DNA from: Bacteroidales bacterium UBA1189
GTDB taxonomy: Bacteria; Bacteroidota; Bacteroidia; Bacteroidales; Bacteroidaceae
Length of the DNA: 64,000 nucleotides
NCBI GenBank assembly: GCA_002309805.1
Contig: DBYJ01000020.1
Coordinates: 22,244 to 86,243, forward strand
Reading direction: 5' to 3'
Shown: positions 50,256-60,355 of the stretch, in pieces
Numbering within the stretch: position 1 is the stretch's first letter
How the letters are laid out: each line of letters begins with the position of its first letter
Position numbers and translations under genes: made by a program
Notes under the pieces: generated by a model
Databases searched by the model: none
The model's input: only the letters and a program-made list of their open reading frames with translations
Told to the model about the DNA's origin: nothing

Positions 50256-51494
50256 ATGAAAAACCTAATGTTAAAACTCCATTACTTGCTGCTGTCGGCT
50301 GTCGGCATTCTGCTGACTGCAGCAGGCTGCACCTCTCCTGCCAAGGACGGACAGGCGTGGGTCACCACGTGGGCTACCGCCGTGCAGCTGGCCGAACCGT
50401 ACAACCTGCCCCCTGCTCCTGGGCTTGAGGGGAATACGCTGCGCCAGATTGTGCAGGTCTCCATCGGCGGCGATGTTGTCAGACTGCGGCTGTCGAACGA
50501 ACACGGCACGTCCGATGCCGAAATTACCAGCGTGGAGCTGGCCTGTGCCTCCAGCGCAGGCGACACGTACCTGCAGGACGAGCGCACCGTCCGCCGCGTC
50601 ACTTTCGGCGGCAGCGAAAACCTTGTTATCAAGGCGGGTGAAAGGGCCACGTCCGACCCCATCAGGTTCCCCCTGAATCCTCGCCAGAACGTTGCCATCA
50701 CCCTGCGCTTCGGACAGATTTCCTCCACAATCGTCACCGCCCACCCGGGCTCGCGCACGACTTCCTATCTGCTACCTTCCACAGAGACGGATTGGGCGAA
50801 GGCTGTGCCGACCAACCATTGGTTCGTCATCAACGCCCTCGACGTCAAGCGCAGCAGCGCCGAGCAATGCGCTGTGGCGGTACTGGGTAACAGCATCACC
50901 GACGGGCGCGGCAGCACCACCAACCAGCAGGACCGCTGGACGGACAACCTCTCGCGCCGCTTGCTGGCCGACCCCAAGACTGACGGCGTGGCCGTGCTGA
51001 ACTTCGGCTTGGGCGGCAACTGTGTTGTCCGCGAGGGCGGCCTCGGCCCCACCGCCAGCACGCGCTACCGTCGCGATCTGCTGGGGCAGCAGGGCGTGCG
51101 CTACATCATCCTCTTCGAAGGCGTGAACGACCTGGGCACGTGCAACGAAGGTGACGGCATCGCCACAGCCGACAGCATCATCGGCGTCTTCGAACAAATC
51201 ATCAGCGAGGCCCACGCGCAGGATATCCGCGTCTATGGCGCTACCGTCACCCCCTTCAAAGGACATTACTACTACACCCCCGACCGCGAGCTGGGTCGCC
51301 AGCACCTCAACGCCTGGGTACGCACGTCGCATGGCCTTGACGGCTTTATCGACTTCGACAGGGTTGTGCGCAGCACAGCTGACAGCATCCGCCTCGACGA
51401 GCGTTTTCTCTTTGAAAACGACTACCTCCACCCCAATGCCGAGGGCTACCGCGTGATGGCCGACGCCATCGACATTTCCACTCTATTTTACTAA
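50256..51494 (+). CDS. SGNH/GDSL-family hydrolase lipoprotein (probable carbohydrate esterase)
   Basis: 412 residues from the ATG at 50256; an upstream in-frame ATG overlaps the promoter. The lipoprotein signal ends ILLTAAGC. An N-terminal beta domain (about 35-195) precedes the hydrolase core. The core has S213 in VLGNSITDG (block I), GLGGN (II), FEGVNDLG (III) and D389-H392 in NDYLHPNAEGY (V). Probably removes acetyl or similar groups from plant polysaccharides. Neighbouring GH43 and GH2 genes agree with a polysaccharide role. Confidence 0.87.
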   Translation: MKNLMLKLHYLLLSAVGILLTAAGCTSPAKDGQAWVTTWATAVQLAEPYNLPPAPGLEGNTLRQIVQVSIGGDVVRLRLSNEHGTSDAEITSVELACASSAGDTYLQDERTVRRVTFGGSENLVIKAGERATSDPIRFPLNPRQNVAITLRFGQISSTIVTAHPGSRTTSYLLPSTETDWAKAVPTNHWFVINALDVKRSSAEQCAVAVLGNSITDGRGSTTNQQDRWTDNLSRRLLADPKTDGVAVLNFGLGGNCVVREGGLGPTASTRYRRDLLGQQGVRYIILFEGVNDLGTCNEGDGIATADSIIGVFEQIISEAHAQDIRVYGATVTPFKGHYYYTPDRELGRQHLNAWVRTSHGLDGFIDFDRVVRSTADSIRLDERFLFENDYLHPNAEGYRVMADAIDISTLFY

Positions 51495-51529
51495 TAAGGA
51501 GAAAAAACGCCAAAAAACAGAAAAAAAAA

Positions 51530-51561
51530 TTTGGAACTTCCAACACGAGGCTTTATCTTTG
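51530..51561 (+). promoter_or_regulatory. promoter of the giant modular surface protein
   Basis: -33 TTTG (51530-51533, in TTTGGAAC) and -7 TATCTTTG (51554-51561), 20 bp apart. The leader is about 75 nt. Confidence 0.8.
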
Positions 51562-51639
51562 CAACGAAAGCAACCCTATCAAACGTGAAAAACAACTGAA
51601 ATTATTTTACTAATTGTTTAACTTAAAAAAACTTACATC

Positions 51640-54600
51640 ATGAGAAAATCAAGATTAAGTGCATTCTTGCTGGGAGCTGCCTTGCTGTTTCCCTGTTTGA
51701 ATGTAAGTGCTCAGTACGTTGACCCTGAAACAGGCGTCGCGTACACCGCCATCGACGGCACCAAGGCCGGCAACGAAGGCTTTGCCGATGCCAGCGACGG
51801 TAAGACGGACACTAAGTACGGCACGCGCGACATGCCCAACTTCGTGACCATCGAAGCGTCAGATCCGGTGTTCCTGACCGGTTACACCATCATCACGGCC
51901 AACGACAACGCGTCGTACACCGGCCGTAACCCCTTGGACTGGACGCTCGAAGGCTCCAACAACAAGGAAAACTGGGACACCCTTCAGGTCGTCACAAACG
52001 ACAAGGTGCTGGAAGACGTCAACTTCACCCCGTTCGACTTCCAGCTGGAGGCTCCCTCGAAGACGTACAAGTACTTCCGCTTCACGGTTCACGCCACGAA
52101 GGAAGAAGGTGCCTACATGCAGTACAGCGAACTCCACCTCTGGGGCAAGCCCTACTACACCATCAACAACGCCGACGACCTTCAGGTCTTTGCCCAGAGG
52201 GTGAACGACGGCGATGAAATCCTCGGCGGTCTGCTGACGGCTGACATCGACCTCGCAGGCGTGGAATGGATTCCCGTCGGCAACGGCGACCACAAGTATG
52301 CCGGCCACTTCAACGGACAGTTCCACCGCATCAAGAACATGACCACCCGCGACGTGAAGGAGCAGGGCCTCTTCGGTGTGGCCGCTGCTGCTAACATCGA
52401 GAACGTCATCATTGACAAGTCGTGCGTGCTGAAGACCTCCTCGTCGTGCTCCGCTGCCCTCATCGGCTGCGTCAACGGCTCAGGCACCCTCACCATCACG
52501 GGCTGCCGGAACGAGGCTGACGTCGAGGGCGGTGCTGCCAACAACAGCGCTTTCGTCGGCTGCAACTTCTCAAGCGGCGCCCTCAAGGTCATCATCAAGA
52601 ACTGCGTCAACACCGGTAACGTCAGCGGCGGCTGGGAGAACGGTATCTTCTCCGGTTGGTTCGCCAGCGCCGGCAAGGTCATCAGCAGCTACAACACCGG
52701 TAAGCTCACCAACGGCGACGGCAACAACAGCCTCGGCCGCGGCATCGGCGATGGCGACTATACCGCCAGCTTCGACCTCAATGAGGAGAATTTCAAAAAG
52801 GCTGTCAACACCCTCGAAGGCTTCACCAACGAGTGGTTCGCCACGGGTGCCCTGACCTACGCCCTCAACGGCGACCAGAAGGAAATCAACTGGTACCAGA
52901 CGCTGGGCGAAGACGCCGAGCCTACCCTCGATGCCACCCACGCTGTGGTCTATGTGGTCGGTGAGTTCGAGTGCGACGGTGTCACCGCCAAGGGCGACAT
53001 CAGCTACAGCAACACCGACGGCAAGAAGGTCGATCCCCACACCTTCGTCAACGGTATCTGCACCAAGTGCGGCGCCGCCGACGAGACCTACTGCGACCTT
53101 GTTGATGGCTACTACGAGGTGGGCAACGCCAACCAGCTGCAGTGGATTTCTGCCCTGGTGAACGGCGGACGCAACGACGTCAACGTGAAGCTCATCAGCG
53201 ACATCGACATGAAGGACGTAGCCTGGACGCCCATCGGCACCTCCTCCTATTTCTATGAGGGCACGTTCGACGGCCAGCTCCATCGCATCAAGAACCTCGT
53301 CATCAACAACACGGAGACGACTGAGACCGGTCTCTTCAAGGTCCTCGGCCCCGCTGTGGTGCGCAACCTCATCATCGACAGCAGCTGCTCGTTCAAGAGC
53401 GACAGGAAGAGTGCTGCTTTAGCAGGCTACTGCAACGGCGAAGGCGAACTGCTCATTGAGAACTGCGGTAACGAAGCCAACGTCGAAGGCGTCACTGCCA
53501 CCAACGGTAACAACTCGGCATTTGTCGGTTGTAACTACTCCAGTGGAGCCCTCAAGGTTACCATTAAGAACTGCTACAACACAGGTAATGTCAGTGGTGG
53601 TAACGAGAATGGTATCTTCTCCGGCTGGTTCGCCAGCAACGGTAAAGTCATCAGTAGTTGGAACACGGGTAAACTGGATAACGGCGACGGCAACCAGAGC
53701 CTCGGCCGCGGTATCGGCGACGGCGACTACACCAACACCTTCGACCTCAACGAGGAGAACATGAAGAAGGATGCCTACACGCTGGCCGACTTCACCTCTG
53801 AGTGGTTTGGCAATGGTGCCCTCACCTACTACCTCAACCGCGACCTCGGCACCGATGCCTGGTACCAGAACATCGGCGAGGATGCATATCCTACTTTTGA
53901 CCCGACCCACAAGAAGGTCTACGCCATCGGCGAGCTCACCTGCAACGGCATTCCCAAGCCTGGCACCAAGTACAGCAACACCGAGGGTGAGCTGAAACGC
54001 GACAACCACGAGTTCGAAAACGGTATCTGTATCCACTGCGGCGCCGGCATGGACGACTTCTGCCCGCTGGTTGACGACTACTATGTCATCAGCACGGGCG
54101 AACAACTTGCTTGGTTCGCTGGCAAGGTCAACGGCGGCGAAGGTAAGATCAACGCCAAGCTGACTGCCGACATCGACATGAGCGGCATCACTACGTTCGT
54201 GCCCATCGGCAATGCCGACTGCAAGTTCCAAGGCAAGTTCGACGGTCAGGAGCATCGTATCCTCAACCTCGTCGTTGACCTGCCCGAGCAAGAGTACGTT
54301 GGTATCTTCGGTATCTTCGGCGACGGTGCCGACATCCGCAACCTCATTGTCGACAGCAGTTGCTCCTTCACAGGCGCAGCATTTGTAGGTGGTGTCGCCG
54401 GCGGCTCCAACGGCAGCGGTAACGCCTACTTCACCAACGTTGGTAACGAGGCTGCCGTCACGAGTATAGCTCAGAACGCAGGTGGTATCATCGGCGTCAG
54501 CATGAGTTCATCTTGCAACTTCTTCATCGATGCTTGCTACAACATGGGCGAGATTACTGGTGGCACCGAAAGTGCTGGTCTCAGCGGCTGGCTTGGCGAC

Positions 54601-56964
54601 GGATCCAAGGTTACCGACAGCTACAACGGCACCTACGATGTCGTGGGTGTTGATAGCAACAACAGATCCTTCGCACGCTTCGGCGGCAGCACCTCCTTCT
54701 CGAACTGCTACGACATCATGGCTTCGCAGTCTGGCATCGGTAGCTTTGAGGAGGAAGACCTCTACAGCGGCAATCTGTGCTACTACCTGAACGGTAAGTC
54801 AACCGACAATCCCAAGTGGTTCCAGACCATTGGCGTTGACCTCTTCCCCGTGCCCTTCGCAAGCCACGGCATCGTCTATCCTGCCGGCTCGCTGAACTGC
54901 GACGGCACACCGAAGGACGATTTCCACTTCTCCAACACGGAGGGTGAGCTTGAGCAGGATGAGCACGAGTACGAGAACGGCATCTGCATCCACTGCGGTA
55001 TGGCTCGGGAAGGTTATCTGGAGCCTGGCGAGGACGGCATCTATCACATCACCGACGGCGAAGAACTTCTCTTCTTCTCGGGTGTTGTCCAGCGCGATCC
55101 TACAGCCACCGCTGTCCTTGAGGACGATATCGACCTCGCAGGCATCGATTGGCGTCCCATCGGTACGACGGCCAGCCCGTTCCAGGGTAAGTTCGACGGT
55201 CAGCAGCACTACATCGACAACATGGTGGTTGATCTGCCCGATCAGGAGTACGTCGGCCTCTTCGGCGTCATTGCTGACGGTGCTGACATCCGCAACTTCG
55301 TCATCGATGCCTCTGGCTACGTCAACGGTCTCCGCTTCGTCGGCGGTGTCGTCGGCGGCTCCAACGGCGGTGGTACCATCCATCTCACCAATATTGGTAA
55401 CGAGGCCAGCGTCACGGCTTCTGAGGAGAATGCCGCTGGTCTCATCGGCGTCAGCATGAGCAGCGCGTGCGCCTTCATCATCACGAATTGCTACAACATG
55501 GGCGACGTCATCGGTGGACGCGAGAGCGCAGCCTTCAGCGGCTGGTGCGGCACGGCTTCCGAAATCCATAACTGCTACAACACCGGCTTCGTCAGTGGTG
55601 CTGACGACGACGGTTTGAAGAACCTTTGGCGCAACGATGGCACGAAGACCGAGAACATCTACACCTTCGTCGAGGCTAATCAGGGTACTGTCCTTGAAGA
55701 GGAATCCCTTACCAGTGGCGAACTTGCCTTCTTGCTCAACGGCTTGGTCAGCGGCGGCGAGAACTGGTACCAGACTCTCGGCGAGGACGACTATCCAGTG
55801 CCCTTCAGCGAAGGCCATGCCAAGGTCTACGCAACGGGTGAACTCCGTTGCGACGGCACTCCTTCGGGCGATGTGGCCTTCTCCAACGAGGAGAACGGCG
55901 AGGTCATCCAGCGCGACCACGAATTTGATGAAGAGAGCGGCATCTGCGCCGTCTGCGGTACCTACGGTATTAGCACTGCCCAGCAGCTGCTCAACTTCTC
56001 ACTCGATGTCCAGAGCACCGTGGCTCAGAAAGCTAGTGCAATCCTGCTGGGCGACATCGACCTTGCAGATGTTGACTTCGAGCCTATCGGTTACTACGAG
56101 GGTCAGGACGACTCTAGCGGAAACCTCGACCTTAGTATTCCTTACTGCGGCGTCTTCGACGGTCAGGGTCATCGCATCTACAACATGGTGATTGACCAGC
56201 CCGACCGCGCTAACCTCGGTCTCTTCGGCGTCATCGGCGGTGGAGCCGTCATCAAGAACGTTACCATTGACAAGAGCTGCTTCGTCAACGGTAGCCGCTA
56301 CTCGGCAGGTCTCGTTGGCGGTATCTCCAAGAGCGGCGACGTGAAGATTCTCAACTGCGGTAACGAGGCCGATGTCACCGTCGCCAACCAGAACGCCGGA
56401 GGTGTGCTGGGTGTGAACTTTGGCAACCGTGGCGCTCTCGAAATGGTCAACTGCTACAATACTGGTAACATCACCGGTAACAACGAGAGTGCAGGCCTCA
56501 GCGGCTGGCTCGGTAATGCTACGATTGCCAACTGTTACAGCAGCGGTGTAGTCGTCGGCGTGGATGGCGACAAGACTCTGGCCCGCTTCGCAAGCCTCTC
56601 TGCTACCAACTGCTACGACATGGGCGGCCAAAGCGGAACCACGGCCTTCAGCGATAAGATGCTGGCCAGCGGCGAACTCTGCTACCTCCTTGGCGGTGGC
56701 GAGAACAACCTCGAGTCCGTATGGCGTCAGAACATTGGCGAGGATGAGCATCCTGTCCTTGATCCCGACCACAAGGTCGTCATCTTCAAGGGCGGCAAGT
56801 TCACCAACGACATCAGCGGCATCGAAGTCGTTGAGGAGGAAACTCCTGTCGCAGCTCCTGAGGGCATCTACACCCTCCGTGGTGAGCGTGTCAATGAGCT
56901 CCGTCCGGGCATCAACATTGTCCGCATGGGCGACGGCACTGTACGCAAGGTTCTGATTAAGTAG
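51640..56964 (+). CDS. 1,774-residue surface protein: discoidin-like domain plus five GLUG-like modules with CxxC linkers
   Basis: The signal peptide ends CLNVSAQ. Residues about 25-170 resemble a discoidin (F5/8 type C) domain (DGKTDTKYGTRDMPNFVTIE, FRFTVHATKEEG). From about 172 to 1735 there are five modules of ~310-325 residues. Each starts with a DIDLAGxxWxPIG-like strand and HRIxNMVxD, then GLFG, NCGNEAxV, NCYNTGN and a SGELxYxLNG-like end. The first four end in a linker HxFxNGICxxCG (near 466, 789, 1108 and 1427) whose two cysteines may bind metal or form a disulfide. The tail GINIVRMGDGTVRKVLIK is a variant of the shared sorting tail. A carbohydrate- or host-binding surface protein is likely. 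Confidence 0.82.
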   Translation: MRKSRLSAFLLGAALLFPCLNVSAQYVDPETGVAYTAIDGTKAGNEGFADASDGKTDTKYGTRDMPNFVTIEASDPVFLTGYTIITANDNASYTGRNPLDWTLEGSNNKENWDTLQVVTNDKVLEDVNFTPFDFQLEAPSKTYKYFRFTVHATKEEGAYMQYSELHLWGKPYYTINNADDLQVFAQRVNDGDEILGGLLTADIDLAGVEWIPVGNGDHKYAGHFNGQFHRIKNMTTRDVKEQGLFGVAAAANIENVIIDKSCVLKTSSSCSAALIGCVNGSGTLTITGCRNEADVEGGAANNSAFVGCNFSSGALKVIIKNCVNTGNVSGGWENGIFSGWFASAGKVISSYNTGKLTNGDGNNSLGRGIGDGDYTASFDLNEENFKKAVNTLEGFTNEWFATGALTYALNGDQKEINWYQTLGEDAEPTLDATHAVVYVVGEFECDGVTAKGDISYSNTDGKKVDPHTFVNGICTKCGAADETYCDLVDGYYEVGNANQLQWISALVNGGRNDVNVKLISDIDMKDVAWTPIGTSSYFYEGTFDGQLHRIKNLVINNTETTETGLFKVLGPAVVRNLIIDSSCSFKSDRKSAALAGYCNGEGELLIENCGNEANVEGVTATNGNNSAFVGCNYSSGALKVTIKNCYNTGNVSGGNENGIFSGWFASNGKVISSWNTGKLDNGDGNQSLGRGIGDGDYTNTFDLNEENMKKDAYTLADFTSEWFGNGALTYYLNRDLGTDAWYQNIGEDAYPTFDPTHKKVYAIGELTCNGIPKPGTKYSNTEGELKRDNHEFENGICIHCGAGMDDFCPLVDDYYVISTGEQLAWFAGKVNGGEGKINAKLTADIDMSGITTFVPIGNADCKFQGKFDGQEHRILNLVVDLPEQEYVGIFGIFGDGADIRNLIVDSSCSFTGAAFVGGVAGGSNGSGNAYFTNVGNEAAVTSIAQNAGGIIGVSMSSSCNFFIDACYNMGEITGGTESAGLSGWLGDGSKVTDSYNGTYDVVGVDSNNRSFARFGGSTSFSNCYDIMASQSGIGSFEEEDLYSGNLCYYLNGKSTDNPKWFQTIGVDLFPVPFASHGIVYPAGSLNCDGTPKDDFHFSNTEGELEQDEHEYENGICIHCGMAREGYLEPGEDGIYHITDGEELLFFSGVVQRDPTATAVLEDDIDLAGIDWRPIGTTASPFQGKFDGQQHYIDNMVVDLPDQEYVGLFGVIADGADIRNFVIDASGYVNGLRFVGGVVGGSNGGGTIHLTNIGNEASVTASEENAAGLIGVSMSSACAFIITNCYNMGDVIGGRESAAFSGWCGTASEIHNCYNTGFVSGADDDGLKNLWRNDGTKTENIYTFVEANQGTVLEEESLTSGELAFLLNGLVSGGENWYQTLGEDDYPVPFSEGHAKVYATGELRCDGTPSGDVAFSNEENGEVIQRDHEFDEESGICAVCGTYGISTAQQLLNFSLDVQSTVAQKASAILLGDIDLADVDFEPIGYYEGQDDSSGNLDLSIPYCGVFDGQGHRIYNMVIDQPDRANLGLFGVIGGGAVIKNVTIDKSCFVNGSRYSAGLVGGISKSGDVKILNCGNEADVTVANQNAGGVLGVNFGNRGALEMVNCYNTGNITGNNESAGLSGWLGNATIANCYSSGVVVGVDGDKTLARFASLSATNCYDMGGQSGTTAFSDKMLASGELCYLLGGGENNLESVWRQNIGEDEHPVLDPDHKVVIFKGGKFTNDISGIEVVEEETPVAAPEGIYTLRGERVNELRPGINIVRMGDGTVRKVLIK

Positions 56965-57000
56965 AAACCAAAGGGAAACTGATTTCCCAACCCGAAACCC

Positions 57001-57030
57001 TGGGAGGCAGGCTACCGTGCCTGCCTCCCA
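57001..57030 (+). terminator. rho-independent terminator after the giant surface protein
   Basis: A perfect 12-bp stem TGGGAGGCAGGC / GCCTGCCTCCCA with loop TACCGT, followed by TTTTAAT. It lies 36 bp after the stop codon. Confidence 0.88.
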
Positions 57031-57051
57031 TTTTAATGATAAATGAAGACC

Positions 57052-57166
57052 ATTTTTAATGAAGAATGAAAAATGAAAAATGAAGAATAAAATGTCCTGT
57101 ATGCAGTATTCCGTTTCCCAAGCTATTTATTTTTCATTTTTCATTCTTCATTTTTAATTCTCAATT
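57052..57166. repeat. heptamer-arm hairpin element, AATGAAA type, copy E
   Basis: The left arm (57052-57090) has GAATGAA/AAATGAA units and the right arm (57127-57166) complementary TTTTTCATT units. The core (57091-57126) begins ATGTCCTGTATGCAGTATTC and contains AGCTATTTA, matching the core of copies at 1648, 61130 and 62395. It lies directly between the terminator and the GH31 start codon. Confidence 0.85.
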
Positions 57167-57174
57167 CAAAGGAA

Positions 57175-60100
57175 ATGAAAAGACTCCTCCTCCCCCTCTT
57201 CTGCCTCTTCGCCCTTGCGGCGCTGGCTGAGAATAATCCCGTGGCTGACCCCGATGCCGTCATCACCAGCGGCAAGATGCGCTTCACCGTGCTTACGCCA
57301 CAGATGATTCGTATCCAATACAGCCCGACGTCAACATTCGAAGACCGCGCCACGTTCACCGTTGTCAACCGTCGTCTGCCCGTACCCGAGTTCACGACCA
57401 CCAGCGAGGACGGCTATCTCATCCTCCGCACTTCGGCACTCACGCTCCGCTACAAGGAGGGTACTCGCCCGAACCCCGCCCAGAAATCGCCTGCGAATCT
57501 CAGCATTACCTTTACCCTGAATGGGCAGGAGGTCATCTGGTATCCGGGCAAGGACGATGCCCTTAACCTGCGCGGCACGCAGCGCACATTGGATAATGTG
57601 GCAGGCGACACCCAGCGCGACAAACTTGAGCAGGGCATCCTCTCGCGCAGCGGATGGGCCGTCATCGACGAGTCGCCTGCTGCTACGCGTGGCGATGGCA
57701 GCCGCTCCTTCCCTATGGAGCCAAAGGAGGACGGAGGCATGGACTGGGTGGCACAGCCGTTGGAGTCAGGTGCCTACGACTGGTACTTCCTGGGTTACGG
57801 CCACGACTACACGGCCGCTCTTGGCGACTTCGTCCGTGTGGCTGGACGCATCCCCCTCCCGCCCGCCTACCTGTTCGGTTATTGGTACAGCCGTTATTGG
57901 GCTTACACCCAGAGCGAGTTCATGCAGATTGTCACCGACATCGAGCGCAATAAGATTCCTCTCGACGTTATGATTTTCGATATGGACTGGCATACGGCTG
58001 GCTGGACGGGATGGACGTGGAACAAGAAACTGATCCCCAACCCCCAAGGGCTCATCACCTGGATGCACAAGCACGGCTTGCGCGTGGCCCTCAACCTCCA
58101 TCCTGCCGATGGTATCGACAACGACGAGGAGTTCTACGATGTCCTCAGCCGTGACCTAGGCCGCGACCCCTCCAAGGGCGAGACCATCCCTTGGGAGCTC
58201 GAGGACTACGACTTCTACAAAGCCATGTTCAACGACATCATCCGTGCCCGCGAGGAGGAAGGCGTCGATTTCTGGTGGCTCGACTGGCAGCAATGGCTCA
58301 TCAACAAACAGATCGACGGCCTTGGCCAGACCTTCTGGCACAACCATGTCTTCTTCGAGGACATGCGCCTCAACCGTCCCGACCGCCGTCCCACCATCTA
58401 CCATCGTTGGGGCGGCCTCGGCAGCCATCGCTATCAGATCGGCTTCTCGGGCGACACCTATGCCACATGGCCCACGCTCGCCTATCAGCCCTACTTCACA
58501 GCTACGGCCTCCAACGTAGGCTACGGCTATTGGGGCCACGACCTTGGCGGTCATCAGCAGAGCGGCGACAACAACCCCGAGCTCTACCTGCGCTGGATGC
58601 AGTATGGCGTCTTCTCGCCCATCTTCCGCACCCACGCCACCAACGCCTCCAACATCGAGCGCCGCATCTGGAAATTCTCCAACTTCCCCCAACTGCGCGA
58701 GACGGTTGTCCTGCGCTATGCTCTCTTTCCTTATATATATACGTCCGCGCGCGAGGCGTACGATACGGGCGTCGGCATCTGCCGTCCGCTCTACTACCAA
58801 TGGCCCGAAGCCTCCGAAGCCTATCGCTACGAGGACGAATACCTCTTTGGCCCCGATATCCTTGTAGCGCCCGTCACCTCGCCCATCGATAACAAGGGGC
58901 TGGCTTATCGCACCACCTGGCTCCCCGAGGGGCTGTGGTACGACGTGGCAGCGAATAATCTGGTGCGCGGAGGAGTCGTCTTCACCGATGGCTATACCCT
59001 CGACCAGATTCCTTATTTCTATCGCGCCGGTAGCATCATCCCCCTCAACCCTGCGCAGAACAGCGTCATGGAACGTCCGTCGTCCATCATCCTCCGCGTT
59101 GTCCCTGGGGCTGACGGCACAAGCATACTCTACGAAGATGCCTTCGACAACGACCGCTACAAACAGGGCGAATGTACTTTCACCCGCATCAGCCAAACAC
59201 GTACCGAGGACGCTGTAGAAGTATGTATCGCCGCGCGCGAAGGTGCTTTCGAAGGCATGCCCGACAGCCGTACCTACACGCTCGAACTGCTCGGTATGGC
59301 AGCTGCTCCCACAGCCGTTTTTCTCGATGGAAAGGCCGTTTCCGACTCTTCCTATAGTTACGACGAGACGGCTCACACCATCGTCGTCACCCTCTCCGAT
59401 ATCTCTTGTGCCTCGTCTGTCACGCTTCGCGTCGAGGCACCCACGATTGCTCCCGTCAGCTACGAGGCGCAGGCCTTTAGCGACACCTATGCGCCCTATG
59501 TCGATGAGACAGCCACAAAGGGATACTGGATTACCGGCTCGGCCGTCCCTGGCGGCACGCAGCAGCTGGAGCCCTACCCCGACGGCACCTACCGTTTCCA
59601 CGGCTCTCTCACGGCAGGCACACTCCGCATCCTCAATACCGCTACGGAAAATTCCACCACCCGCTATACAGCCCCCCGTTATACCGACATCTCCATTATC
59701 GGCACGGCATCGTCAAAGTCCGTGACAGCCGCACAGGCTGAGAAGGACGGCGCCGAGTGGGTTGTCCCCTTCACGGAAAACCGCTATCGCTTCACCCTCA
59801 ATCCTACGAAGATGACGCTCACGGGCGAGCTGTTCGTCCCTTGGGGCGAGCTTTACATCGCCGGCGGCTGCATCGCGCGCGGCCAAACCGATAAGTGGCA
59901 TGTGGAAATGGCGCTTCCCTTCACCCGCAGCATCACCAACCCCAACGTCTGGACGTGGACGGGCGAACTGAAGGCATACGCCGGCAACGAGCAGCCGCGC
60001 CGCTTCAAGCTGCTGGCGCAGAAGGACTGGGGACCACGCAGCCTCCATCCCTTCACGCAGGACGAGCCCATCCTCTCCTCCACCCGCGCCAGCGAGATTG

Positions 60101-60348
60101 ATGGTGACGACAAGTGGGCCATCGCCTCCGATGGCTGGTACCAGATTACCGTTGATGTCTTCCGCGAAACCTTTGCTGCCACCTATCTGGGCAAGGACTA
60201 CGACCCTTCGTCCGTCGCCCTTCCTGAGAACGACTCGGCAGACGTGGGCACCTCCCGTGGCTTCTACACCCTCTTCGGCACACCCGCTGCCCCCGCCTCA
60301 GGCAAGGGCATCTACATCCATCAGGGTCGCAAGATTCTCATCCACTGA
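57175..60348 (+). CDS. secreted GH31-family alpha-glycosidase with SusE/F-like C-terminal modules
   Basis: 1,057 residues. The signal peptide is KRLLLPLFCLFALAALA. After an N-terminal beta domain, the barrel has FDMDWHTAGWTGWTWNK, the nucleophile D370 in FWWLDWQQW and the acid/base D427 in GFSGDTYATW; GYWGHDLGGHQ follows. From about 780 to 1010 there are beta modules resembling SusE/SusF starch-binding domains (LYIAGGCIARGQTDKWHVEM, WTWTGELKAYAG, RRFKLLAQKDW). The tail GIYIHQGRKILIH is the shared sorting tail. Likely acts on starch- or xyloglucan-type alpha-glucosides at the surface. A promoter was not identified; the region just upstream is a repeat element. Confidence 0.9.
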   Translation: MKRLLLPLFCLFALAALAENNPVADPDAVITSGKMRFTVLTPQMIRIQYSPTSTFEDRATFTVVNRRLPVPEFTTTSEDGYLILRTSALTLRYKEGTRPNPAQKSPANLSITFTLNGQEVIWYPGKDDALNLRGTQRTLDNVAGDTQRDKLEQGILSRSGWAVIDESPAATRGDGSRSFPMEPKEDGGMDWVAQPLESGAYDWYFLGYGHDYTAALGDFVRVAGRIPLPPAYLFGYWYSRYWAYTQSEFMQIVTDIERNKIPLDVMIFDMDWHTAGWTGWTWNKKLIPNPQGLITWMHKHGLRVALNLHPADGIDNDEEFYDVLSRDLGRDPSKGETIPWELEDYDFYKAMFNDIIRAREEEGVDFWWLDWQQWLINKQIDGLGQTFWHNHVFFEDMRLNRPDRRPTIYHRWGGLGSHRYQIGFSGDTYATWPTLAYQPYFTATASNVGYGYWGHDLGGHQQSGDNNPELYLRWMQYGVFSPIFRTHATNASNIERRIWKFSNFPQLRETVVLRYALFPYIYTSAREAYDTGVGICRPLYYQWPEASEAYRYEDEYLFGPDILVAPVTSPIDNKGLAYRTTWLPEGLWYDVAANNLVRGGVVFTDGYTLDQIPYFYRAGSIIPLNPAQNSVMERPSSIILRVVPGADGTSILYEDAFDNDRYKQGECTFTRISQTRTEDAVEVCIAAREGAFEGMPDSRTYTLELLGMAAAPTAVFLDGKAVSDSSYSYDETAHTIVVTLSDISCASSVTLRVEAPTIAPVSYEAQAFSDTYAPYVDETATKGYWITGSAVPGGTQQLEPYPDGTYRFHGSLTAGTLRILNTATENSTTRYTAPRYTDISIIGTASSKSVTAAQAEKDGAEWVVPFTENRYRFTLNPTKMTLTGELFVPWGELYIAGGCIARGQTDKWHVEMALPFTRSITNPNVWTWTGELKAYAGNEQPRRFKLLAQKDWGPRSLHPFTQDEPILSSTRASEIDGDDKWAIASDGWYQITVDVFRETFAATYLGKDYDPSSVALPENDSADVGTSRGFYTLFGTPAAPASGKGIYIHQGRKILIH

Positions 60349-60355
60349 CGATTCC

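Noticed and set aside
58156..59601. Long open frame on the minus strand opposite GH31
   Set aside because: Antisense shadow of the GH31 catalytic domain; no domain, signal or ribosome site.
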